Shown here piece by piece: positions 8,833 through 14,331 of a DNA stretch of 14,331 bases (within the stretch, counting starts at the first letter, position 1; every line of letters begins with the position of its first letter). The position numbers and the translations under genes are program-made. The notes beneath the pieces were generated by a model. It was given only the letters and a program-made list of their open reading frames with translations. It made no database searches and was not told where the DNA came from. The stretch comes from Gamarada debralockiae (taxonomy: Eukaryota; Ascomycota; Leotiomycetes; Helotiales; Hyphodiscaceae), in contig NXFV01000314.1 of assembly GCA_002803225.1 (NCBI GenBank), positions 1-14,331 on the forward strand, given 5' to 3'.

Positions 8833-8840
8833 TCACGTGA
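8833..8840. promoter_or_regulatory. E-box-like palindrome in U3
   Basis: TCACGTGA contains CACGTG, the core site of bHLH regulators in fungi. It sits in U3, about 100 nt upstream of the inferred start of R, where enhancer sites belong. Next to it AGCGC-AG-GCGCT is a short inverted repeat. Regulatory use is inference. Confidence 0.4.
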
Positions 8841-8893
8841 CAGCGCAGGCGCTTTAACGCCAAGCATAATATCGGGTGTAACCCATTACATTA

Positions 8894-8905
8894 CCCCCCT
8901 CCTTT
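8894..8905 (-). other. Element B polypurine tract
   Basis: The minus strand reads AAAGGAGGGGGG, an unbroken purine run, followed by TAA and then the LTR start TGTAAT. Polypurine tracts prime plus-strand DNA synthesis at this position. The TAA between tract and LTR is also the pol stop codon, so the coding frame runs through the tract to the LTR edge. Confidence 0.85.
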
Positions 8906-8969
8906 AAAACGTCGAGCTTGTCTCGTACGAGGTCCGCCGTCGATTACACGTTGTTCTCGAATAACCTTT

Positions 8970-9124
8970 TCTTCCCATCTCTAGAGTGCAGCGGTCATAG
9001 TAAGGGCGTTCTTTAGTTCTTAAGTCGGGCGTACATAGCCTTTCTACTTTACTAGGACTTTCCTTTAAGTACCTTGTCCTCGTTGTATAATCTTCTTGTC
9101 CCAAATATCCTTTACTTTGTACTC
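8970..9124 (-). pseudogene. Element B C-terminal chromodomain
   Basis: The deduced sequence starts EYKVKDIWDKK and continues to VLVK-stop-KGY and RPT-stop-E, which fits the chromodomain pattern with LVKWKGY and a later TWE. Both Trp codons of that pattern are stops here, one a double change (TGG to TAA). Chromodomains on integrase direct insertion to modified histones and mark the chromovirus branch of Ty3/Gypsy. The frame continues to Arg-rich residues and ends in the polypurine tract. Confidence 0.85.
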
Positions 9125-9532
9125 TTTGTCTTCACCCACTAGTTGTAGTAGTGGTTGTGTGTCGTTTTGTATCTAACTTAGAAGTAAGTCCGTTATTACT
9201 AAATATAAGAGTTGCGTATAGAAGACGTTGTGGATCCCTGGGGGCGTATTTAAGTAGTAACTGTACAAGCTTACTACTTTAAGGACTATAAACTTAGCGT
9301 GTCTTGCGTCAAGCTTCTTTGTTGGCTTATTTGTCTAGATATTCTTGAGGTTTAACTAGACTTTATCCCTTACTTTAAAGCTTGGGGCTTATTGGCGGTG
9401 GCGGTTCGTTATCTCTTTTTAGACTTGTTAGGCGTTAGCTATAGCTAATTAAGCTTATTCCCTTGTATCCCTTAATTTCCTGACAATAGCTTTAGCTCGT
9501 TATACTAGCGAGTGCCTTGAGTCCTCGTGGTT

Positions 9533-9559
9533 GCCGGTGGCGGTGGCAGTGGTAGCCGC
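9533..9559. repeat. GGTGGC/GGCAGT repeat patch
   Basis: GCCGGTGGCGGTGGCAGTGG on the + strand encodes an Ala/Thr run on the minus strand in the linker after the integrase core. It is a microsatellite-like expansion in a tolerant linker. Confidence 0.65.
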
Positions 9560-10084
9560 GGGGTGATTTGTATCTTCTTGACCTTATTCTACTCGAAGAT
9601 TCAAGTGGTCGATATAGTAACTATACTATAAGAAAAATAAGCTTACGCCTATTGAAGCTGTATCCCTATTATTGATTACTACTTCCGCCGATAGCAGTGT
9701 GTCGTACTAGTCATCTTGGGCATAGTCAACAAATGTACGAAAGTATATTTCAAGCGTCTCGTTCATCTTCTTAATTGCGCTGTCTGTCTTTAGGTGGAAA
9801 GCAGTTAAGAGTTGTCTTGTAATGCCAAGTAGCTGGCATAACTGGGACTATAGTAGTCCAACAAACTATTTCCCACGGTCTAATACTATTGCTTTAGGCA
9901 AGAAATGCTACTAGTAGTATGTCCTTAAGAACTATCTTGCTACTGTCTCGATCTAGATATCGGGAAGTCCTTCGCACATCACCCCCTTTCCTAATCGGTC
10001 CGTAATCACAACTAAGTTTATATAGCCGTTGCTTTCTAAGAGGTCAACTATAAAGTCGATCGAGATTTCCTGCTAGATGCAGTC

Positions 10085-10100
10085 CGGCAGTGGCAGTGGC
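10085..10100. repeat. CGGCAGTGGCAGTGGC patch
   Basis: Two GGCAGT hexamers encode Pro-Leu-Pro-Leu-Pro just upstream of the first integrase Asp. Other Gypsy integrases have a Pro-Leu-Pro motif at this spot, so this copy may be ordinary coding sequence rather than an expansion. Confidence 0.45.
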
Positions 10101-10498
10101 TTTAGGAACCCTTGGCGCCGGTCGCGCCAAGGCCTATTCCTTCTACAGGCATCGCAATTCTGTACGAACCGTCTTATCTCTTGGGACATCCGTGGCCAAA
10201 AGAACTATCTGCTAATAATTACAGCTGTATTGTCTCGACTTGGGTAACTATAGCTCCTCGCGTCATGCGTTGCTTAAATGATCTTCGTCTGGAGTTCCTC
10301 TAGGTTTAGGACCCATTATCTCCCTCTAAATAGTAACTTGCCTTGCTTTAAGAGAGAGTATTTAGCAATTAAGACTTTGAGTTTAAGGTTTAAGGGGAAC
10401 ACTTGTCTTTCTTCCCGGACCGCTTTTATCATTTCCTCGTAAGTCTAGTCTTGTCGTTTGGCCTAGTCCTATAAGTCGTCCAAGGGGTCGGAAGCACC

Positions 10499-10540
10499 CG
10501 TGGCAGTGGCAGTAGCGTCGCCGGTAGCAGTGGTAGTAGG
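10499..10540. repeat. Long GGCAGT-type patch in the RNase H-integrase linker
   Basis: Repeated TGGCAGTGGCAGT and GGTAGCAGTGGTAGTAG words encode a Thr/Ala-rich run (TTTATGDATATATG) on the minus strand. The surrounding linker is open for about 78 codons (10705-10469), unusual for this element. CpA dinucleotides inside the patch are unmutated. Confidence 0.7.
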
Positions 10541-10844
10541 GGGTGTTCTAGTTAGCTCCCCTTCCTCGTGGAACGTAGACCTTCTGATTCCTCTACGTTG
10601 TTTATCTAGGTCTTTATCCGTGGTATTGCTGTCGTTATCGGCTCTTCTTTCCGGGTCTTTGTTTGTGTAGCGTTCTCCTGCTTGTGCTTGTCTTCTTGTC
10701 TTCACTGGCGCTATTCCAATTGTGTCCTTTAGGAGTAGGAGCGACAGTGGCGGTGGCAGTTCACTTAGCGTATTAGGCTTTAAGAGCTATACTATGCGGG
10801 ACTGTAGACGATTGTCGTTCGCATTGGTCGGCATGTCTTGTTCG

Positions 10845-11230
10845 CGGCGTGAGAGTGCATCAGCTCGTTTATTTTGCTTCCCTGGGACATAAGCAATCGT
10901 GAAGTTAAATCGTGAGAGGATTAAGGACCATCGCATTTGCTGTTCTGTAAGCTTTCGTGTAGTCATAAAATACTCAAGGTTCTTGTGATTTGTACAGATT
11001 TGAAAATGTTGTACGCTTTGTAACTTAGAATCCTATTCTTTGAGACAACGTATAATTGCAAGTATTTCTTTGTTGTAGATCTCGTAATTACACTCTGCCA
11101 GTGCGTTTTTCTTAGAAAAGAACGCACAAGGTTATATTACTCCACTCTCATGGACTTGCATGAGTACACCTCCAACTGCCTAGCCGGATGAGTTTGTTTC
11201 TAGGATTGTTTCTCGTTCAAGGTCGAATTA
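10845..11230 (-). pseudogene. Element B RNase H domain
   Basis: The entry motif reads ETNSSG-stop-AVGGVL where a DxS...WAVGGVL-type motif is expected. The first catalytic Asp is therefore Asn (11194-11192) and the conserved Trp is TAG. Later segments [28 protein letters not shown] and RADALSRR follow in the right order; the last Asp is intact, while the Asp of the usual TDHKNL is Asn. Two G-to-A losses make activity very unlikely. Confidence 0.85.
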
Positions 11231-12260
11231 TATTAGTGCTAGTCCCGATATAAACATCTTCTTGAGCTTCTTAAAGGCGTCGTTAGTTTTTGAGGTCCAT
11301 TTGAAAGCTTGGTCCTTGTGAGTTAGTAGTGTTAGTGGCAGTGCGATTCTCGAGTAGTCCTTAATAAACGTTTGATAAAAGTTCACAAATCTAAGGAAAC
11401 CTTGTACTCCTTTCACTATTGTTGGAGCTTCTTACTCTAGAATTGCCTTAACCTTGTCTAGGTCCATTTTCACGCTAGTAGCGGTATTAATTACAAATCC
11501 TAGATACTTTATCTGTTGGACTTCGAACTTGTACTTGTCGATATCAAGCTGTAGTCCTGCTTCGCGTAACCTTATCAAAACTTTGCGTACTTGCTGCTAG
11601 TGGTAGCGGCGGTCGCCATTAGTGTAGATTAGGATATCATCTATATAAGCGGAGCAGAATTCGTCTAGGTAGTCTTGTAAGGCCCAATTGATGTATTATT
11701 GGAATGTGCTTGGGGCATTCGCTAGCCCAAAAGGTGTGACTAGCTATTCGTAAAGTCTGTATCTCGTGCGGAAGGCAGTCATCTATTCGTCTCCTTTGGC
11801 AATGTGTATCTTATGGAAGGCGGCTATGACATCAAGCTTTATAAACCATTTTGCTCTCCCAATGTTTTGTAACGTCTTGTAAATTAGTGGCAATGGGTAT
11901 TAATCCTTCCTTGTAATTCGGTTAAGTCTACAGTAATTAACGCAAAATCGTAAGCCGCCGCTAGGTTTCCATACAAAGAGCACTAGGGCGGCGGCAAGTG
12001 AGTTGCTAACTCGGATAAAGCCTTTGTCGAGGAGATTTGTAAGGGTCTTGTATAATACTAGTAGTTCGTCACAAGATATGTTGTAAAGGGGCCCCTATAG
12101 GACCTTTAGATCTTTTCTATCTACCTTTTCTAGCTCGATCTTATAGTCAACCCCAGGGCCCTGTGGCAGTGGCAGTGTGTCAGCCTTTTTGTCGTCGAAC
12201 ACGTCAAGGAATTTGTGATAACGCTTGGGCAATCTCGTACATAGATCTGTCTTAGTCTTG
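11228..12260 (-). pseudogene. Element B reverse transcriptase and connection, YIDD intact
   Basis: From the N-terminal RYHKFLDVFDDKKAD and GPGVDYKIELE the frame passes through VWKPSGGLRFCVNY, KLDVIAAFHKI (motif A Asp intact), LVTPFGLANAPSTFQ and YIDDILIY, whose two catalytic Asp codons (11641-11639, 11638-11636) are intact. It continues into KYKFEVQQIKYLGFVI and the connection motif GFLRFVNFYQTFIKDYS. The Asp normally found in CVDY is Asn. At least six in-frame stops break the domain, one in the TFQ-stop-YI segment. It is the best preserved enzyme of element B. Confidence 0.92.
12163..12179. repeat. GTGGCAGTGGCAGTGTG patch at the RT N-terminus
   Basis: It encodes Leu-Pro-Leu-Pro in the segment before GPGVDYK. 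Length there seems close to that of related RTs, so this may be coding convergence rather than an inserted repeat. Confidence 0.4.
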
Positions 12261-12439
12261 GGGGCCAGGGCTTTTTGGATATCGGCTATGCTTGCTGTAA
12301 ATACTTTAACTTGCCTCCTCGTCTGTCCTCGTACGAGTCTGACAAAGCTCACAGCTAATACTGCTATGTAGTCTAGTTCCGGTTCTAGCTCTCTTGCGCG
12401 GTTCTTTAGAGTCGTGGCAATGGCGGTTACATAGCACTT

Positions 12440-12712
12440 AGATTGGGGTGCGTTGATCTGTACATTGTGTTTTGTGATCTATAGCAACCCAAGAATCAAG
12501 TTGTACCTAGCTAGTTTAAGCACTACATAAAAGAAAGCTTGCCTTTCCCTATAGCTATCAATATCAATCGATACTACTGCTACTTCTGTGATTTTGGCCT
12601 TAAAGTGCCCTTTAAAGCTTATTATACTTTGGGGCGAAATCGTAATACGCTAAAGGTTGTTTTTGGTAGTAAAGCGAGAGTTAATGAGCCTATATAATGT
12701 ATATCTAGTATC
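12440..12712 (-). pseudogene. Element B protease domain, DTG changed to DTR
   Basis: The start LDTRYT corresponds to the retropepsin LDTGCT-type motif. Asp (12712-12710) and Thr (12709-12707) are intact, and Gly is Arg (12706-12704, AGA). Downstream, EVAVVSIDID, QAFFYVV and NLILGL with a stop where Trp is expected match the second half of fungal chromovirus proteases. The frame is that of pol, so this protease is made only after the inferred -1 shift. The Gly-to-Arg change should inactivate it. Confidence 0.8.
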
Positions 12713-12845
12713 AAGAAAGGTCTTTGCAAAACTCTATTAATTAACTAATGTTAATACTAAAAAGGGAATACTATCTATTAACTTCTCCTTAAACTTAGCC
12801 TACGCCTTTGCTACTACTACCTTCTTTCCTTTCTTTTACTTTTAA

Positions 12846-12877
12846 TAGCGCCTTTTGCTAAAAGCTACTCTTTTCCC
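12846..12877 (-). other. Candidate -1 programmed frameshift site between gag and pol
   Basis: In the gag frame the codons read TCG GGA AAA GAG TAG, so the heptamer GGGAAAA (12877-12871) has the X XXY YYZ form in the correct phase, one codon before the gag stop. Slipping back one base continues in the pol frame that leads to protease and RT. Just downstream, TAGC-TTTT-AGC-AAAA-GGC-GCTA can fold into a hairpin starting 3 nt after the heptamer. PEG10, derived from a sushi-type element, uses GGGAAAC. RIP could have altered the last base or made the stop. Confidence 0.6.
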
Positions 12878-12990
12878 GACTCGCTATTCTCGTTAGAACT
12901 CAATTCCTAGATCTTTTGCTTCTTTGTAAGGTCCTTGGCCACTACTAAGCGGACTTCTTTCTCTTTCTTGCCTTTAGTGAGTTTCGTATA

Positions 12991-13032
12991 GTAGTTGCGA
13001 ACCTTATGTCTATTGCGACCGTACCGTAAGCA
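12991..13032 (-). pseudogene. Element B gag zinc knuckle with two Cys changed to Tyr
   Basis: The deduced CLRYGRNRHKVRNY has exactly the CX2CX4HX4C spacing. The first Cys (13032-13030) and the His (13008-13006) are kept; the second and third Cys are Tyr codons (13023-13021 and 12993-12991), each one G-to-A from TGC or TGT. Zinc binding is lost. Confidence 0.85.
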
Positions 13033-13103
13033 TAGGCCTTCCTGCCTACGCCTTTTAATCTCACTAGGCGTAGCCCACCGGGGTTCTTTTGTGCCCGCTT
13101 TAG

Positions 13104-13134
13104 TAGCGGCGGCGGTAGTAGCAATAGTAGTCGT
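13104..13134. repeat. AGCGGC/GGTAGT repeat patch in gag linker
   Basis: The + strand AGTAGCGGCGGCGGTAGTAG and following GCAATAGTAG encode a Thr/Ala run just upstream of the zinc knuckle. It is the same repeat class as elsewhere in element B, in a variable linker. Confidence 0.55.
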
Positions 13135-13838
13135 GGGTTCTTAATCCATTGGGTCTAGAGTTCCAGTCGCCGCTAACTTTATAAGTGCGTATACTTTCCT
13201 TTAACTCCACTTTACCTTACGGGCGATTAGACTTTTGACCTCGTCTAGTTGGTCACTAACTATTCGTAGCTAGGAGCAGTACCCTTTGTACGAGCTCTCT
13301 TCTCTTATGCCGACTACGCCTTAAATGAGGCTAGTAGCGATGGCGGCTTTCAAGTAGCCTTTCTTAACTACGTTGTCTTATCCTTAGCCTTTGGCCTCGA
13401 AAATTAAGTAATTAAAGTTGTTTAAAAACTCGTTAAAGGGGCGCTAGCCTTGCTTGTCTGAATTTAGCTTAGCTAAGGCCTTTTGTCGTTTACTAAGGTC
13501 ACGGAAAGTTAGATCCATTTAGGCGAATAGCTTCTCCACTATAAACCCGCTAACTATTTGGGCATAAGTCATCCACGGGTACATCCTCCCTGCAGCTTGT
13601 CTTAATAGTCGTCCGAACGCGTACTATACGCGCTCCTTCTCACCTCTAATAGTAGTGGCATTAATCTCTAGCTTAGCACGCAAGAGGCCTTTAAATTGTG
13701 GATATATAGCTATGTCTAAGCTATCGAATTTATCCAGATCTAAGAGGCATGCTTTCGGCTATTTCGTAGGTAGTTCAGGGGAGGCTATTTGTGGCGTCGG
13801 TCGTCTTGTGGGTAGTTCGGGGGTTTGCGGCGTGGCAT

Positions 13839-13862
13839 CCGCCGCTGCCACTACTACTAGGG
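13839..13862. repeat. Repeat patch in opposite orientation in gag
   Basis: CCGCCGCTGCCACTACTACT on the + strand is the reverse-complement type of the other patches and encodes Val-Val-Val-Ala-Ala-Ala in gag. Opposite orientation inside one element argues against simple duplication of a single coding motif. Confidence 0.55.
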
Positions 13863-14073
13863 GGGTAAGGTGTCGTTCCCTAATTTCGTTAATTCTGCTA
13901 GCTAGGCTAGCTATCGTAGTTACTTGCTAAGCTGCGAGCTCATTTAGCTGTCGTGTTTGCTCTATAAAGGCATTTCGTAGCCACTAGGGCATTTCATTAG
14001 ACGTATCGTCTAGTACTTAGAACATCTTTTACACGTGTAGGTTTAAGTCTTCTTACTACTAGCTTTTGTATGT

Positions 14074-14242
14074 GTTGTCGTCTTCGTAAAGCAGCCAAAC
14101 TTTAGAAAAGAGGTTTGAGGCGTCTACTTGTTATTGTCTTTGTAAAGCAGCCGAACTTTAAAAAAGAGGTTCAAGGCGTCTGCTTGTCGTTATCGTATAT
14201 TGTATGAACAGCTAGATCTGTAGTAGTAGTCTAAGGCGTTTG
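14074..14242 (-). repeat. 56-bp tandem repeats in the 5' leader of element B
   Basis: Two copies (14074-14129 and 14130-14185) share GTAAAGCAGCC, AAAGAGGTT and the GGCGTCT-CTTG end. A third, poorly matching unit may follow to about 14242, ending in AAGGCGTTTGTTC. They lie between the PBS and the gag ATG, where RNA packaging and translation signals sit in LTR elements. On the transcript each copy contains CCTCTTT-type and CGGCTGCTTTAC-type words. No coding function is apparent. Confidence 0.8.
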
Positions 14243-14272
14243 TTCCCTTAGCCTAATAAAAGGTGTTAAATG

Positions 14273-14282
14273 AGCTAATTCT
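14273..14282 (-). other. Self-priming primer-binding site of element B
   Basis: On the minus strand, AGAATTAGCT begins 2 nt after the end of the 5' LTR and is perfectly complementary to AGCTAATTCT inside the LTR (8732-8723). It lacks the TGG start typical of a site for a tRNA 3' end. The arrangement matches Tf1/sushi self-priming, and the chromodomain places element B in the right branch. Confidence 0.65.
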
Positions 14283-14284
14283 AA

Positions 14285-14331
14285 TGTCACGGGGCGAATG
14301 CAAAGTGTATAGTACAAAAGCTCGTTTGTAT
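14285..14331 (-). repeat. Element B 5' LTR, first 47 bp only
   Basis: It begins TGTCACGGGG and matches 8669-8715 at 46 of 47 positions. The single difference is A where the 3' LTR has G in a TpG context, a RIP-type change. The remaining 175 bp should lie beyond the window. Confidence 0.92.

Larger units (their letters stand above)
8669..8890 (-). repeat. Element B 3' LTR, complete, 222 bp
   Basis: It begins TGTCACGGGG and ends CATTACA on the + strand, giving TG...CA ends. Its left 47 bp match 14285-14331 at 46 of 47 positions (G at 8698, A at 14314). In the minus direction U3 runs from 8890 to about 8733. R plus U5, if R starts at the self-priming complement, is 64 nt. By hand count the LTR holds about 15 CpA and 18 TpA, far less skewed than the neighbouring interior, so it looks largely spared by RIP. 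Confidence 0.93.
9290..10330 (-). pseudogene. Element B integrase, catalytic Glu replaced by Lys
   Basis: The zinc region shows ATHDARSYSYP followed by NCDACRRN: the CxxC is intact, and the second His of the HH pair appears to be Tyr. The first Asp is intact in SIDFIVDL (10057-10055), the second in VLDRGK (9880-9878). The third residue, expected in a TDGATERMN-like motif, reads DSAIKKMN, with Lys at 9772-9770. A weak GPY/F stretch (VSLYSY) lies near 9290. A Thr/Ala-rich insertion encoded by the repeat patch at 9533-9559 separates core and C-terminal part. Confidence 0.85.
8891..12958 (-). pseudogene. Element B pol (protease-RT-RNase H-integrase-chromodomain), stop-riddled
   Basis: One minus-strand frame can be followed from an overlap with the 3' part of gag to the TAA beside the LTR, with no indels detected. 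At least 30 in-frame stops lie mostly at conserved Trp (TGG to TAG or TAA) and Gln (CAA/CAG to TAA/TAG) positions, so both strands were mutated. Domain order is protease, RT, RNase H, an Ala/Thr/Arg-rich linker (about 10700-10470), HHCC integrase, GPY/F region and chromodomain. Pol is in the -1 frame relative to gag, so frameshifting is needed for its synthesis. The RT active-site pair is intact, but the protease, RNase H and integrase motifs are damaged. Confidence 0.9.
12865..14025 (-). pseudogene. Element B gag, 386 codons with internal stops
   Basis: The start is the ATG at 14025-14023, the first in this frame after the leader. The third codon is already TAA, where Gln is likely, so gag cannot be made intact. 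The body shows a Ty3-type gag core (IYPQFKGLLRAKLEINATT, then GRMYPWMTYAQ and FNEFLNNFNYLIF) followed by a Thr/Ala-rich linker, a CCHC knuckle and a Lys-rich end closing SGKE-stop. Gag forms the particle and binds the RNA. The stop directly follows the slippery heptamer. Confidence 0.87.
8669..14331 (-). mobile_element. Element B: Ty3/Gypsy chromovirus, Tf1/sushi-like, nested in element A
   Basis: A 222-bp LTR on the left (8669-8890) and the first 47 bp of the matching LTR on the right (from 14285) bound a minus-strand gag-pol with integrase followed by a chromodomain. LTRs start TG and end CA, and a polypurine tract abuts the 3' LTR. A self-priming site follows the 5' LTR. With a full right LTR the element would end near 14506. 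It lies inside the gag of element A. The five bases ATATC at 8664-8668 are the candidate target-site duplication; the partner copy is off the window. Stops throughout gag and pol fit RIP. Confidence 0.92.

Noticed and set aside
8904..9104. 66-codon minus-strand open frame at the end of element B
   Set aside because: The true frame here is the chromodomain, which has stops from Trp codons; the stop-free frame is a by-product in another phase.
14273..14284. Conventional tRNA primer-binding site after the 5' LTR
   Set aside because: The sequence after the LTR lacks the TGG start expected for pairing with a tRNA CCA end; the LTR complementarity explains it better.

Overview
The window looks like a repeat island from a filamentous ascomycete (Pezizomycotina). 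This rests on two fungal-type Ty3/Gypsy retrotransposons with pervasive RIP-like decay: Trp and Gln codons turned into stops, and catalytic Asp/Glu/Gly/Cys turned into Asn/Lys/Arg/Tyr, always by C-to-T or G-to-A changes. No intact host gene, tRNA, rRNA or CRISPR array was found. The species cannot be named from sequence alone.

Layout. Positions 1 to about 2000 are unassigned flank: a cluster of short inverted repeats (10-252), an 8-bp tandem repeat, a long pyrimidine-rich stretch on the + strand containing two diverged 148-bp-spaced copies, and a degenerate GGACT-rich array (1560-1710). This part keeps many CpA dinucleotides and looks little affected by RIP. Positions 2002-2385 hold an unexplained open frame on the minus strand.

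Element A (about 2440-8668, minus strand) is an old Ty3/Gypsy copy. Gag and protease share one frame (8668 down to 6176). Reverse transcriptase, RNase H and integrase lie in the -1 frame (about 6175 down to 2600). Its gag is cut at 8668 by element B, so the rest of A should continue beyond the right edge of the window. Its own LTRs were not identified.

Element B (8669 to beyond 14331, minus strand) is a nearly complete chromovirus. In the minus direction it shows: the 47-bp end of the 5' LTR (14285-14331), a self-priming primer-binding site (14273-14282), a leader with 56-bp tandem repeats, gag with a CCHC knuckle (14025-12865), a candidate -1 frameshift site (12877-12871), protease, RT, RNase H, integrase, GPY/F region, chromodomain, a stop codon between the polypurine tract and the LTR, and a 222-bp 3' LTR (8669-8890). 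From the LTR length the full element would be about 5.84 kb.

How it fits together. B is inserted into the gag of A, and both are dead as autonomous elements. The most interesting signals in B are not protein domains. They are a 10-nt LTR/PBS complementarity fitting Tf1/sushi-type self-priming, a GGGAAAA heptamer one codon before the gag stop (similar to the GGGAAAC of the sushi-derived gene PEG10), LTRs that look spared by the RIP that ruined the interior, and Thr/Ala-coding GGCAGT-like repeat patches in variable linkers.
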